64,000 bases of DNA from Pengzhenrongella frigida (lineage in GTDB: Bacteria > Actinomycetota > Actinomycetes > Actinomycetales > Cellulomonadaceae), in the NCBI RefSeq assembly GCF_004168625.1, contig NZ_SDWW01000004.1, forward strand, positions 1 to 64,000, read 5' to 3'. Below, one piece after another: positions 28,380-39,185 of the stretch (its first letter is position 1; each line of letters starts with the position of its first letter). The translations under genes and the position numbers were made by a program. The notes beneath the pieces were generated by a model that saw nothing but the letters and a program-made list of their open reading frames with translations, made no database searches and was not told the origin of the DNA.

Positions 28380-28955
28380 CTACCGGCTCCGCAACCAGGC
28401 CGCGACACGATCGAAGACAACCCGGTCCATGATCGCACCCTCGCGGCGTACCGCGGACGGGTCGAGCCGCAGGACGCGGTCCAGCCGGATCTCGCTCGGC
28501 CGTCGCTGCGCGTCCCAGGCGCCGCTGCCGACGTCGAGCCAGAACCGCCCGTGACGCGCCTCGTCGGCGGCATCGCGCGCGTGATCCTTGCTGGTGAGCA
28601 TGAGGCCGAGCAGCCACGGCCCGTCGCGGCCGATCACCAGGACGGGTCTGTCCTTGCCGCGGGAGGCGTCCTCCTCGTAGGGCACCCAGGTCCACACGAT
28701 CTCGCCGGGGTCACCATCGCCGTCGAGCACGGGCTCGTAGACCGGGTGCACGACGCCGTCGAAGTCCCCGGGGTTCGTGCGGCGAGGCGTGGTGGACGGC
28801 GCTGTGGTCGACGGCGCTGCGGTCGAGGACCGGGCGGTCGAGGGCCGGGCGGTCGCCGAGCGGGCGCCGTCCGGGGTGCGCGGGCCCGCGGACCTGGGCG
28901 GGGTCGCTCGTCGGGCAATCGAAAGCAGGCGGTCGAAAAGCGGGTGCCGGGCCAT
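28380..28955 (-). CDS. PemK/MazF-like toxin-fold protein
   Basis: 191 aa. The C-terminal part (about 75-191) has the MazF/PemK barrel pattern ([29 protein letters not shown], then LTSKDHARD and later [10 protein letters not shown]), typical of mRNA-cleaving toxins. The N-terminal 65 residues are a Ser/Thr/Ala/Pro repeat-rich tail unlike canonical MazF (about 110 aa). No antitoxin-like gene precedes or follows it. Its location beside rpsT and the long spacer suggest a housekeeping actinobacterial relative rather than a mobile toxin-antitoxin pair. Nuclease activity is uncertain. Confidence 0.75.
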   Translation of the reverse strand: MARHPLFDRLLSIARRATPPRSAGPRTPDGARSATARPSTARSSTAAPSTTAPSTTPRRTNPGDFDGVVHPVYEPVLDGDGDPGEIVWTWVPYEEDASRGKDRPVLVIGRDGPWLLGLMLTSKDHARDAADEARHGRFWLDVGSGAWDAQRRPSEIRLDRVLRLDPSAVRREGAIMDRVVFDRVAAWLRSR

Positions 28956-28989
28956 GGCCCGACCCTACGGCGAGGCGTGTGATTTGCCG

Positions 28990-29030
28990 GTAACACAAGG
29001 GTGTTCCAGTTAACACGCGGGGATTACGGT
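28990..29030 (+). promoter_or_regulatory. Promoter of the ATP-grasp operon with TAACAC repeats
   Basis: TAACAC occurs at 28991 and 29011 (20 bp apart). The inverted pair AACAC-N4-GTGTT spans 28992-29005. TGTTCC (29002-29007), 17 bp, TACGGT (29025-29030) would serve as -35/-10, with ATG 29037 only 6 nt later. The repeats overlap the -35, so an activator or repressor site is likely. The GTAAC-n6-GTGTT layout loosely resembles GlnR boxes. Confidence 0.45.
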
Positions 29031-29036
29031 CGCGGC

Positions 29037-30614
29037 ATGGCGGACCTTTTCGATGGCTACCCACCGGGCGCTGCGTGGGACGAGATGTTCGAGCGGGGCG
29101 GTGACGTCCGGTCGGCGTACAAGCTGGTGCACCGGGCGCTCGCTCAGATGTCGGCGGGCGAGATCGGCGGCCGCGCCGAGCGGTTGGCGCGCACCTACGT
29201 CACCCAGGGGGTCACGTTCGACTTCGCGGGGGAGGAGAAGCCGTTCCCGCTCGACGTCGCGCCGCGGGTGCTCGACGGGGCCGAGTGGGACCTGGTCTCG
29301 CCGGGGGTCGCCCAGCGGGTCCGGGCCCTCGAGGCGTTCCTCGCGGACGTCTACGGGCCGCAGCGGGCAGTGGCCGACGGCGTCGTCCCGCGCTCGCTGA
29401 TCACGTCGTCGAAGCACTTCCACCGCGCGGTGATGGGCATCGAGCCGCCCAACGGGGTGCGCGTGCACGTCTCGGGCATCGACCTGGTGCGCGACGAGGA
29501 GGGCAGCTTCCGGGTCCTGGAAGACAACGTCCGGGTGCCGAGCGGGGTCAGCTACGTGCTGGCCAACCGGCGGGCGATGGCCCAGACCTTTCCGGAGCTG
29601 TTCGCCGCGCTGCGCATCCGGACCGTCTCGGACTACCCGCGGCGCCTGCTCGCGGCGCTGACGGCCGCGGCGCCGCACGGGGTCGACGACCCAACCGTCG
29701 TCGTGCTCACCCCCGGCGTCTTCAACAGCGCGTACTACGAGCACTCGCTGCTCGCCCGGACCATGGGCGTCGAGCTGGTCGAGGGTCGGGACCTGTACTG
29801 CTCGGCCGGGCGGGTGTGGATGCGCACCACCAACGGTCGGCGGCGCGTCGATGTGATCTACCGACGGGTCGACGACGAGTTCCTCGACCCGGTGGCGTTC
29901 CGCGACGACTCGGCGCTGGGCAGCCCCGGTCTGCTCACGTGCGCGCGCCTGGGCACCGTGACGATCGCGAACGCGGTGGGCAACGGCGTCGCCGACGACA
30001 AGCTCGTCTACACCTACGTGCCCGACCTCATCCGGTACTTCCTGGGGGAGGAGCCGATCATCGCGAACGTCGACACCTGGCGGCTCGAGGAGCCGGCCGC
30101 GCTCGAGGAGGTGCTCGACCGCCTGGACGAGCTCATCGTCAAGCCCGTCGACGGTTCGGGAGGCAAGGGCCTCGTGGTCGGATCGCGGGCCTCGCGCGCC
30201 GAGCTCGACGTCCTGCGCACCACGCTGACGGCCGATCCGCGCGGCTGGATCGCGCAGCCGGTCGTGCAGCTCTCCACGGTCCCGACCCTGATCGGCGACG
30301 AGCTCCGGCCACGGCACGTGGACCTGCGGCCGTTCGCGGTCAACGACGGCGAGCGGATCTGGGTGCTCCCCGGCGGCCTGACCCGGGTCGCGCTGCCCGA
30401 GGGGGAGCTCGTCGTGAACAGCTCGCAGGGCGGCGGGTCGAAGGACACCTGGGTGATCGGCGGGAAGGTCCCGGCCCGCCCGCGCGCGGCCGAGGTCCCC
30501 CGCGCCGTGCCGCAGGGCTCCCAGGTGCCCATGGACGCGAACCCCGACGACGTCCGCCCGCAGGCGATGCAGCAGCAGCAGAGCGTCACGAGCCCGGAGG
30601 TGGGACTGTGCTGA
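29037..30614 (+). CDS. Circularly permuted ATP-grasp type 2 protein
   Basis: 525 aa. The circularly permuted ATP-grasp family is recognised from VYGPQRAVADGVVPRSLITSSKHFHR, SGIDLVRDEEGSFRVLEDNVRVPSGVSYVLANR, VDVIYRRVDDEFLDP and IVKPVDGSGGKGLVVG (glycine-rich ATP loop). Such enzymes are predicted peptide/amide ligases; the substrate is unknown. ATG 29037 is taken for its leaderless-type -10 (TACGGT). It is first in a three-gene overlapping operon with alpha-E and transglutaminase genes, a conserved set that Iyer and Aravind linked to a modified-peptide pathway. The C-terminus is Gln-rich. Confidence 0.9.
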   Translation: MADLFDGYPPGAAWDEMFERGGDVRSAYKLVHRALAQMSAGEIGGRAERLARTYVTQGVTFDFAGEEKPFPLDVAPRVLDGAEWDLVSPGVAQRVRALEAFLADVYGPQRAVADGVVPRSLITSSKHFHRAVMGIEPPNGVRVHVSGIDLVRDEEGSFRVLEDNVRVPSGVSYVLANRRAMAQTFPELFAALRIRTVSDYPRRLLAALTAAAPHGVDDPTVVVLTPGVFNSAYYEHSLLARTMGVELVEGRDLYCSAGRVWMRTTNGRRRVDVIYRRVDDEFLDPVAFRDDSALGSPGLLTCARLGTVTIANAVGNGVADDKLVYTYVPDLIRYFLGEEPIIANVDTWRLEEPAALEEVLDRLDELIVKPVDGSGGKGLVVGSRASRAELDVLRTTLTADPRGWIAQPVVQLSTVPTLIGDELRPRHVDLRPFAVNDGERIWVLPGGLTRVALPEGELVVNSSQGGGSKDTWVIGGKVPARPRAAEVPRAVPQGSQVPMDANPDDVRPQAMQQQQSVTSPEVGLC

Positions 30615-31534
30615 GCCGGATCGCCGAGTCGCTGTTCTGGATCGGCCGGTACATGGAGCGGGCCGACGACACCGCGCGCCTGCTCGACGTGCACCTGCAG
30701 AGCCTGCTCGAGGACCCGTGGGCCGAGGAGGACCTCGCGTGCCGCTCGCTGCTGTCCGTGATGGACTGCGAGGACCCGCCCGCCGGCGAGATCGGGCGCG
30801 CCCATGTCCTGGACGTCCTCGCCTACGACCGTGTCTCGCCGTCGGCCATCGCGGGCTCGATCGTCTCGACGCGGGAGAACGCGCGCCGTGCGCGGGAGAT
30901 CATCTCGACCGAGCTCTGGGAGGCGGTCAACGGCACGTGGAACCAGCTGCCGGCGCACCTGTTCGTGGCCCAGCCGCACGACTTCTTCCAATGGGTGCGC
31001 GAGCGTGCCGCGGTCGTGGCCGGGATCGTCGACTCGGCGACGGCCCGCGACGACACCTGGCAGTACCTGGTGCTCGGCCGCTCGATCGAGCGGGCCGACA
31101 TGACCGCGCGCCTGCTGACCACGCGGGCGCTCGCGGGGGCCAGCGGTCCGGACTGGACCACGCTGCTGCGTTCGTGCGGGGCGCACGAGTCGTACCTGCG
31201 GCGCTATCGCGGGCAGGTGTCCGACGAGAGCGCGGCGGGCTTCCTGCTCATCGACCAGCTCTTCCCTCGATCGATCGTGCACGCGCTCGGGCAGGCGGAG
31301 GCGTGCCTCGACGCGCTCGAGCCGCCCAGTGAGAGCGCGACGGTCAGCAAGGCGCGGCTCTACCTCGGGCACGCGCGCACCAGCCTGGAGTACGCCTCGC
31401 CCGAGGACATCCTGCACCGGCTGCCGGCCAAGATGGAGACGGTCCAGCGCGCCTGCTCCGCGGCGAGCGACGCCATCCGGTCCCGGTACTTCCCCTCCGG
31501 GGCGCCCACGACCTGGGTGGGCGAGGCCCTGTGA
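30608..31534 (+). CDS. Alpha-E domain protein
   Basis: 308 aa, almost all helical: LSRIAESLFWIGRYMERADDTARLLDVHL at the N-terminus and a matching second half (YLVLGRSIERADMTARLL) are the alpha-E signature. No catalytic function has been shown for the family. GTG 30608 has a strong GGAGG site and overlaps the ATP-grasp stop by 7 nt; its own TGA overlaps the transglutaminase GTG (GTGA), so the three genes are translated as a unit. Confidence 0.9.
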   Translation: MLSRIAESLFWIGRYMERADDTARLLDVHLQSLLEDPWAEEDLACRSLLSVMDCEDPPAGEIGRAHVLDVLAYDRVSPSAIAGSIVSTRENARRAREIISTELWEAVNGTWNQLPAHLFVAQPHDFFQWVRERAAVVAGIVDSATARDDTWQYLVLGRSIERADMTARLLTTRALAGASGPDWTTLLRSCGAHESYLRRYRGQVSDESAAGFLLIDQLFPRSIVHALGQAEACLDALEPPSESATVSKARLYLGHARTSLEYASPEDILHRLPAKMETVQRACSAASDAIRSRYFPSGAPTTWVGEAL

Positions 31535-32409
31535 CGACCACGACCACGACGAGGTCAGGACGACCAGTGAGCCGCCTGCACATCATGCACACCACGACCT
31601 TCCGCTACTCGGGCTCCGTGGCGGCCTCGTACAACGAGGCACGCATGGTGCCGGTGTCCCAACCGGGCCAGCGGGTGCTGGAGGCGAGCCTCTCGGTGAC
31701 CCCGCAGTCCTGGCGGCACGACTACACCGACTACTGGGGCACGGCGGTGTCGGCGTTCGAGGTCCGGCTCCCGCACGATCGCCTCGTCATCGCCGCGCGG
31801 TCCCGGGTCGAGATGGAGGGGACGTTCACGATCCCCACCGAGGTCGCGCCCTGGGACGTCGTGCACGGGCAGCCCGTGGCCGACCGGCTCGCCGAGTTCC
31901 TCGCCTCGACCACGACGACGGCGGCGCCGGCCGAGGTGGTGGCGCTCGCCGAGGCCTGCGTGGCGGGCCGCGGTCCGCACGAGGCCGCCGAGGCGATCTG
32001 CCGCGCGGTCCGCGACGAGCTCGAGTACGTGCCCGGCGTCACCGCGGTGCACACCCCGGCGACGGAGGCCTGGGCGGCGCGGACGGGCGTGTGCCAGGAC
32101 ATGGCGCACCTCAGCCTCGGTGCGCTGCGCGCCGTCGGCATCCCCGCGCGGTACGTCTCGGGCTACCTCTACCCGCTCAGCGGTGGCGAGCTCGGCCAGA
32201 CGGTCGTCGGCGAGTCGCACGCCTGGATCGAGTGGTGGGCCGGGCAGTGGACCGGGTTCGACCCCACCAACCGGATCTTCGCCGACGACGGCCACGTGAT
32301 CCTGGCGCGCGGCCGGGAGTACTCCGACGTCGCGCCGCTGCGGGGCATCTACGCGGGGACCGGGACCGAGGATCTCGAGGTCGAGGTGCAGATCACCCGC
32401 GAGGAGTGA
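31531..32409 (+). CDS. Transglutaminase-like cysteine peptidase/ligase
   Basis: 292 aa. The N-terminal beta domain (about 15-120, [22 protein letters not shown]) is followed by a transglutaminase core with catalytic Cys in [10 protein letters not shown] (near residue 190), His in ESHAWIEW and Asp in FDPTN. Members of this operon type are predicted to form or cleave amide bonds on peptide substrates of the ATP-grasp enzyme. Start GTG 31531 overlaps the alpha-E stop; GTG 31567 is an alternative. Confidence 0.9.
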   Translation: MTTTTTTRSGRPVSRLHIMHTTTFRYSGSVAASYNEARMVPVSQPGQRVLEASLSVTPQSWRHDYTDYWGTAVSAFEVRLPHDRLVIAARSRVEMEGTFTIPTEVAPWDVVHGQPVADRLAEFLASTTTTAAPAEVVALAEACVAGRGPHEAAEAICRAVRDELEYVPGVTAVHTPATEAWAARTGVCQDMAHLSLGALRAVGIPARYVSGYLYPLSGGELGQTVVGESHAWIEWWAGQWTGFDPTNRIFADDGHVILARGREYSDVAPLRGIYAGTGTEDLEVEVQITREE

Positions 32410-32515
32410 GCCCGGCGGAGCCCACGTTCTCGGGGGACGGCCCGGGCATGGGACCATGGACGCATCCGCCCGAAGGGCGCCCGCAGTCCTTTGCCGATCC
32501 CCGGAGCGCCACCCG

Positions 32516-34381
<1,866 letters not shown>

Positions 34382-34385
34382 ACCG

Positions 34386-35642
34386 ATGAGTCCTGCACTT
34401 CCGCTCGGGGATGCCGCGCCCGACGACGGGGGGCTGCCCGCGTCCGTTGCCGAGGGGGCCGCCGGACGCGCGTTCGGGCTGTATCTGCACGTGCCGTTCT
34501 GCACCGTGCGGTGCGGGTACTGCGACTTCAACACGTACACGTCCGCCGAGCTCGGCGGCGGGGCGAACCAGGCGTCCTACGCCGACACCGCGCTGCGCGA
34601 GATCGAGCTCGCCGCGCGCGTGCTGGAGGGCGCGGGCCTGCCGGAGCGCCCGCTGGCGACCGTCTTCGTCGGTGGCGGCACCCCGACCGTGCTGCCGCCC
34701 GGGGACCTCGCGCGGATGCTCGACGGCGCCCGGTCCGCGTGGGGCCTCGCCCCCGGCGCGGAGGTGACCACGGAGGCCAACCCCGACTCCGTGACGCCCG
34801 AGTCGCTCGCGCAGCTGGCCGAGGCCGGGTTCACGCGCGTGTCGTTCGGGATGCAGTCGGCCCGCCCGCACGTGCTCGCGACCCTGGAGCGGACCCACGA
34901 CCCGCGTCGGATCCCCGACGTGGTGCGCTGGGCCAGGGCCGCCGGTCTGGCGGTGTCGCTCGACCTCATCTACGGCACGCCGGGGGAGTCGCCGGACGAC
35001 TGGCGCGCGAGCCTCGACGCGGTGCTGGCCACCGGCGTCGATCACGTCTCCGCCTATGCGCTCGTGGTGGAGCAGGGCACCAAGATGGCGGTCCAGGTTC
35101 GCCGCGGCGACCTCGCGCTGCCGACCGAGGAGGACCAGGCGGCGAAGTACGAGATCGCCGACGAGCTGCTCTCCGCCGGCGGCCTGCAGTGGTACGAGGT
35201 GAGCAACTGGGGGCGCACCCCGGCTCAGGCGTGCCAGCACAACCTCGCCTACTGGCGCGGCGACGACTGGTGGGGGATCGGTCCCGGCGCCCACTCGCAC
35301 ATCGGCGGAGATGCCGGCGGCGGCCTGCGGTGGTGGAACGTCAAGCACCCGCGGGCGTACGCGGAGCGGCTCGAGGCCGGGCTCAGCCCCGCGGCCGGCC
35401 GCGAGACGCTCGACCTGGCCACGACGCGGCTCGAGCGGGTCATGCTCGGGGTCCGGCTCGCCGACGGGTTGGCGCTGGACCTGCTGTCGACTCGGGCGCG
35501 GCGCGAGGTCGCCGGCCTGGTCGCCGATGGCCTGCTCGACGGGCGGGCGGCGCTGGGCGCGGACGGCCACGGTGCGCGCGTGCTGCTCACGCTGCGCGGG
35601 CGGCTCCTGGCCGACGCCGTCGTGCGCGCGCTGACCGACTGA
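34386..35642 (+). CDS. hemW: Radical SAM heme chaperone HemW
   Basis: 418 aa. The radical-SAM cluster motif CTVRCGYC (near residue 39) lies in LYLHVPFCTVRCGYCDFNTYT, followed by GGGTPTVL, TTEANPDSV, RVSFGMQS and a HemN-C-like end. HemW proteins bind heme and lack true coproporphyrinogen oxidase activity. It shares an operon with lepA (4-bp gap), as in many actinobacteria. In that setting hrcA often follows directly; here three genes on the other strand intervene. Confidence 0.94.
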   Translation: MSPALPLGDAAPDDGGLPASVAEGAAGRAFGLYLHVPFCTVRCGYCDFNTYTSAELGGGANQASYADTALREIELAARVLEGAGLPERPLATVFVGGGTPTVLPPGDLARMLDGARSAWGLAPGAEVTTEANPDSVTPESLAQLAEAGFTRVSFGMQSARPHVLATLERTHDPRRIPDVVRWARAAGLAVSLDLIYGTPGESPDDWRASLDAVLATGVDHVSAYALVVEQGTKMAVQVRRGDLALPTEEDQAAKYEIADELLSAGGLQWYEVSNWGRTPAQACQHNLAYWRGDDWWGIGPGAHSHIGGDAGGGLRWWNVKHPRAYAERLEAGLSPAAGRETLDLATTRLERVMLGVRLADGLALDLLSTRARREVAGLVADGLLDGRAALGADGHGARVLLTLRGRLLADAVVRALTD

Positions 35643-35665
35643 CACCCGCACCCGAGCTCCCGCTC

Positions 35666-35703
35666 TGACGAAACCCCCGCGAGTGTTCGCGGGGGTTTCG
35701 TCA
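35666..35703. terminator. Terminator after hemW, possibly bidirectional
   Basis: Perfect 17-bp stem (35666-35682 with 35687-35703), GTGT loop. The stem contains a run of A on one side and T on the other, so it can serve hemW and the convergent DUF4870 operon. Confidence 0.85.
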
Positions 35704-35736
35704 GGTCGAGCGTCCGTGCAGGTCAGGCCGGAGGTG

Positions 35737-36405
35737 TCACTTGATGAAGCGGTACGTCAGGGGGTAGCGGTAGAGCACGCCCTGGCTGGACTGGACGGCC
35801 GCGATGATGATGAAGACCAGCCACGCGAGCCCGAACGGGAGGAACAGGAAGAAGCCGATACCGAACGTGATGACGCCGACGATGGAGAGCACGATCGCGG
35901 CGATCGTCGCGGTGATCTGGAAGTTCAGCGACTCCTTCGCCTGGTCCTCCAGGAACGCCCCGCGTCCCTTGAACACGAGCCAGATGATCAGTGGCGTGAG
36001 GATCGAGGCGATCAGGGTCCCGAGGTGGGCCACGACGGCCCACGTGCGCTGGTCCGAGGGACTCAGGAGCGTGCCGGGAGCGTAGGGCGGCGGGTAGCCC
36101 TGCGGTCCGCCGAAGCCGGGTGCGGGCGGCGGGGGGTACCCACCGGTCGGCGGCGGCGCGTATCCGCCGGTCGGCGGCGGGGCGTAGCCCGGAGCCGGTG
36201 GCGGCACGGGACCTGCCGACGGGGCCGCAGGAGGCGTCGCGTCGCTCGGGAGGTCGGTGGTCGCGTCCGAGGGGACGTCGGACGGCACGTCGGACGGCAC
36301 GTCGGACGGCACGTCGGAGGGCACGTCGGACGGAAGGTCGGACGGCAGGTCAGACGGCGCGTCGGACGGTACGTCCGACGGCTTCTCAGGGGAGTTGTCG
36401 GTCAT
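35737..36405 (-). CDS. DUF4870 membrane protein with PSDV repeat tail
   Basis: 222 aa. The N-terminus has about ten tandem P-S-D-V/L tetrapeptides, then Pro/Gly-rich repeats (PPPTGGY), then a DUF4870 unit (about 118-222) with two to three TM helices: RTWAVVAHLGTLIASILTPLIIWLVF, SLNFQITATIAAIVLSIVG and FGLAWLVFIIIAAVQ, ending YRYPLTYRFIK. Function unknown; the Pro-rich cytoplasmic tail suggests protein contacts. Its ATG overlaps the stop of the upstream paralogue (ATGA), so the two are co-translated. Confidence 0.88.
   Translation of the reverse strand: MTDNSPEKPSDVPSDAPSDLPSDLPSDVPSDVPSDVPSDVPSDVPSDATTDLPSDATPPAAPSAGPVPPPAPGYAPPPTGGYAPPPTGGYPPPPAPGFGGPQGYPPPYAPGTLLSPSDQRTWAVVAHLGTLIASILTPLIIWLVFKGRGAFLEDQAKESLNFQITATIAAIVLSIVGVITFGIGFFLFLPFGLAWLVFIIIAAVQSSQGVLYRYPLTYRFIK
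36264..36384 (-). repeat. 12-bp tandem repeat encoding PSDV
   Basis: About ten copies of a 12-bp unit (GTCGGACGGCAC on the + strand) inside the DUF4870 gene. Copies in the middle are identical, which points to recent expansion by slippage. Confidence 0.9.
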
Positions 36406-36914
36406 TTGATCAGATCCAGAGTGAACGGGTACCTGTAGGCCTGGCCGCGCTGGACGGCCTGGTAGCCCTGGATGGAGAAGACCAGGGAGGTCACCCAGAT
36501 CGCCAGGGTGACGAGGCCGCTCAGCCCGCCGATGAAGGGGAGCGCGCCCAGAACGGCGGATCCGACGTAGCCGATCAGCACCGAGATCTGGAAGTTGAGC
36601 GCCTTCTTCGCCTCCTGGTCCACGAACGCGCTGCGCTCGCGGAAGACGAGCCAGATGACCAGCGACGGCAGAAATCCGAGGATGCCACCGAGGTGCGCCA
36701 GACCTGCCCACTGCCGGGTCTGGGCGTCGTCGAGCGGAGCCGCGGAGGTGTACGGCTGCTGAGTCGAGCCGTAGGGCGGCTGTGCCGGCGAGCCGTAAGG
36801 AGGCTGTGCCGACGTGCCGTACTGCGGCGGGACGGGCGTGGCGTAGTTCGGCGGGACCTGGCCGGTGTTCGGCGGGACGCCGTCGGCTGGCGGCGGCGGG
36901 TACTGGTCGGACAT
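36402..36914 (-). CDS. DUF4870 membrane protein, upstream paralogue
   Basis: 170 aa. The Pro/Gln/Tyr-rich N-terminus (QPPYGSPAQPPYGSTQQPYT) is followed by a DUF4870 domain (about 66-170): TRQWAGLAHLGGILGFLPSLVIWLVF, ALNFQISVLIGYVG and LVTLAIWVTSLVFSIQGYQA, ending YRYPFTLDLIK, nearly the same end as the next gene. The pair arose by tandem duplication. ATG 36914 has a GAAAGG ribosome site. Function unknown. Confidence 0.88.
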   Translation of the reverse strand: MSDQYPPPPADGVPPNTGQVPPNYATPVPPQYGTSAQPPYGSPAQPPYGSTQQPYTSAAPLDDAQTRQWAGLAHLGGILGFLPSLVIWLVFRERSAFVDQEAKKALNFQISVLIGYVGSAVLGALPFIGGLSGLVTLAIWVTSLVFSIQGYQAVQRGQAYRYPFTLDLIK

Positions 36915-37039
36915 GGCGGGCCTTTCGCGGAGGATGTGGCACAGCGGGCGCCGGTGATCTGAGGATCACCAAGCCGCCCTCAACACTAGCGAGATCGCGT
37001 CGCGCGTGGTGAGACCCCTGTCCGAGGGGTGGTCCGCGC

Positions 37040-37903
37040 TCAGCCCGTGACGAAGTCGATGAGCTCCTCGACGCGGCCGAGCAGCGAGGGTTCGAGGTCG
37101 GCGTAGCTCCGCACCGTGCCCAGGATCCGCTTCCAGGCCTGGGCGACATCGGCCTGGTCCGCCGCCGGCCAGCCGAGCTCGCGCAGGATGCCGTACTTCC
37201 ACTCGATGCTGCGCTCGATCGTGGGCCAGGCCGTCAGCCCGACGCGCTCTGGCCGGACCGCCTGCCACACGTCGACGTACGGGTGCCCGAGGACCAGCAC
37301 CGTGCCCGCCGGTGCGAGCCGGAGCGCGTCCGCGGCCAGGCGGCTCTCCTTGGACCCGCGCACCAGGTGGTCGACCAGCACCCCGACGCGACGACCCGGC
37401 TCGGGAGCGAAGTCCCGCAGCGCGTCGGCGAGGTTGTCGACTCCGTCGAGCAGCTCGACGACGACCCCCTCCACACGCAGGTCGTCCCCCCACACCTTCT
37501 CGACGAGCTCGGCGTCGTGCTTGCCCTCGACCCAGATCCGGCTGCCGCGAGCGACGCGGGCCGGGGCGTCGTGCACCGCGCGGGATCCCGAGGCCGTCCG
37601 GGTCGGGCGGGCGGGGGCGGTCGGGCCGGCGGGCGCCGTCAGCACGACCGGCTCGCCGTCGACCCAGAACCCCGGACCGAGGGGGAACGTCCGCGTGACC
37701 CCGCGCCGGTTCTCGACCACGACCACGTGCATCCCGCCGGACTTCTCCACCCGGACCACCGCGCCGACCCAGCCCGAGGTGACGTCCTCGACGACGAGCC
37801 CGGGCGTCGCTGCCAGCGGGGTCGACGTCCTGGGCCGGCGCGGATGACTGCCGGGCGCGTTGCTGGCGAGCACATCCGGGCCGTAGCGATCTGTCGGACT
37901 CAC
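37040..37903 (-). CDS. DUF3097 family protein (Toprim-like)
   Basis: 287-aa actinobacterial conserved protein. A beta-rich region (about 35-90, [32 protein letters not shown]) is followed by a Toprim-like part: [23 protein letters not shown] (acidic metal residues), [11 protein letters not shown] and [18 protein letters not shown]. This suggests a metal-dependent nucleic-acid role, but no function is established. Start GTG/ATG near 37903. It is convergent with nothing and divergent from hrcA across a 198-bp gap. Confidence 0.85.
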   Translation of the reverse strand: MSPTDRYGPDVLASNAPGSHPRRPRTSTPLAATPGLVVEDVTSGWVGAVVRVEKSGGMHVVVVENRRGVTRTFPLGPGFWVDGEPVVLTAPAGPTAPARPTRTASGSRAVHDAPARVARGSRIWVEGKHDAELVEKVWGDDLRVEGVVVELLDGVDNLADALRDFAPEPGRRVGVLVDHLVRGSKESRLAADALRLAPAGTVLVLGHPYVDVWQAVRPERVGLTAWPTIERSIEWKYGILRELGWPAADQADVAQAWKRILGTVRSYADLEPSLLGRVEELIDFVTG

Positions 37904-38025
37904 CGCGGCAGCCTACGGCCCGGCCGCGCGCCGGCCGGCCCGCCACCCCGCCCGCGAGCCGGCCCGTCACCCCGCGGACGGCCGGGGTTGAGCCGGTGGT
38001 CCAGGACATCTCACCGGCTGCAGCG

Positions 38026-38057
38026 TAGAATTAGCACTCCCCGGTGTCGAGTGCTAC
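38026..38057 (+). promoter_or_regulatory. CIRCE element and -10 of hrcA
   Basis: TTAGCACTC (38031-38039), 9-bp spacer, GAGTGCTAC (38049-38057). This is the HrcA operator with one mismatch to the TTAGCACTC-N9-GAGTGCTAA consensus. TAGAAT (38026-38031) just overlaps its left end and is the probable -10. HrcA therefore represses its own operon until heat stress. Confidence 0.93.
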
Positions 38058-38101
38058 CCGGGATGTGCAATGGTCACGACGGCTCGAGGGTGGGAGGTGC
38101 G

Positions 38102-39127
38102 ATGGGAAGCGAAGACCGCAGGCTGGACGTGCTGCGCGCCATCGTCGAGGACTACGTCGAGACGCGTGAACCCGTCGGATCCCGCATGCTCGTCGAACGG
38201 CACCGTCTGGGCGTCTCACCCGCCACGATCCGCAACGACATGGCAGCCCTCGAGGAGGGCGGGTACATCGCCCAGCCGCACACCTCGGCCGGGCGGGTTC
38301 CCACCGACAAGGGCTACCGGATGTTCGTGGACCGGCTCTCCACGGTCAAGGCGCTGTCGACGCCGGAGAAGCGCGCCATCCAGGACTTCCTCGAGAACGC
38401 CGTCGACCTGGACGACGTCGTGGACCGCTCGGTGCGGCTGCTCGCGCAGCTGACCCATCAGGTCGCCGTCGTGCAGTACCCCTCGCTGCGGCACTCGGCG
38501 ATGCGGCACCTCGAGCTGGTGCCGGTGGGGGAGCGGCGCCTGCTGGTCGTCCTCATCACCGACACCGGCCGGGTCGAGCAGCGGACCTTGGAGCTGGCCG
38601 GACCGGTGACCGACCTGCTGGTCGCCGAGATGCGCACGCGGCTGAACGCCGTCGCGAGCGGCCAACGACTCGCCCAGCTCGTCGGGACGCTCGAGAACCT
38701 GCCCGACGCGTTCGCGCCGATCGACCGGCCGCTCGTGCGGTCCGTCATCCAGGTCATCGAGGAGACGCTCGCCGAGGAGAGCGAGGAGCGGATCGTGCTC
38801 GCGGGCACGGCCAACCTCGCGCGCGGTGGCGGGATGGACTTCACGCACACGCTCAGCCCGGTCCTCGAGGCGCTCGAGGAGCAGGTCGTGCTGCTGCGGC
38901 TGCTCACGGAGATGGCCCAGGACTCGGTCACCGTGGCGGTCCGGATCGGGCACGAGACGCAGCACGAGGGGCTCGTCGAGACGAGCTTCGTGACCACCGG
39001 GTACGGCAACGACGGCGACTCCGTCGCGCGCATCGGGTCGATCGGCCCGACCCGGATGGACTACCCCGGAACCATCGCCGCGGTGCGCGCCGTGGCACGC
39101 TACTTGTCTCGGATCCTCGCGGCGTGA
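38102..39127 (+). CDS. hrcA: Heat-inducible repressor HrcA
   Basis: 341 aa. An N-terminal winged helix ([63 protein letters not shown]) is followed by a GAF-like dimerisation domain with the inserted segment. It represses the groE/dnaJ regulon through CIRCE, and GroEL assists its folding. GGGAGGTG precedes ATG 38102, and a CIRCE lies 45 bp upstream. dnaJ follows after 58 bp. Confidence 0.97.
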   Translation: MGSEDRRLDVLRAIVEDYVETREPVGSRMLVERHRLGVSPATIRNDMAALEEGGYIAQPHTSAGRVPTDKGYRMFVDRLSTVKALSTPEKRAIQDFLENAVDLDDVVDRSVRLLAQLTHQVAVVQYPSLRHSAMRHLELVPVGERRLLVVLITDTGRVEQRTLELAGPVTDLLVAEMRTRLNAVASGQRLAQLVGTLENLPDAFAPIDRPLVRSVIQVIEETLAEESEERIVLAGTANLARGGGMDFTHTLSPVLEALEEQVVLLRLLTEMAQDSVTVAVRIGHETQHEGLVETSFVTTGYGNDGDSVARIGSIGPTRMDYPGTIAAVRAVARYLSRILAA

Positions 39128-39185
39128 TGCGCGCGGACCCGATTCCGACCGACGAATGCCCCGTACTTCCTGCAGAAAGTGACCA

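Noticed and set aside
35737-37149. Single 470-codon frame joining both DUF4870 genes
   Set aside because: The upstream part is out of frame with the first DUF4870 gene; the two genes are separate and ATGA-coupled.
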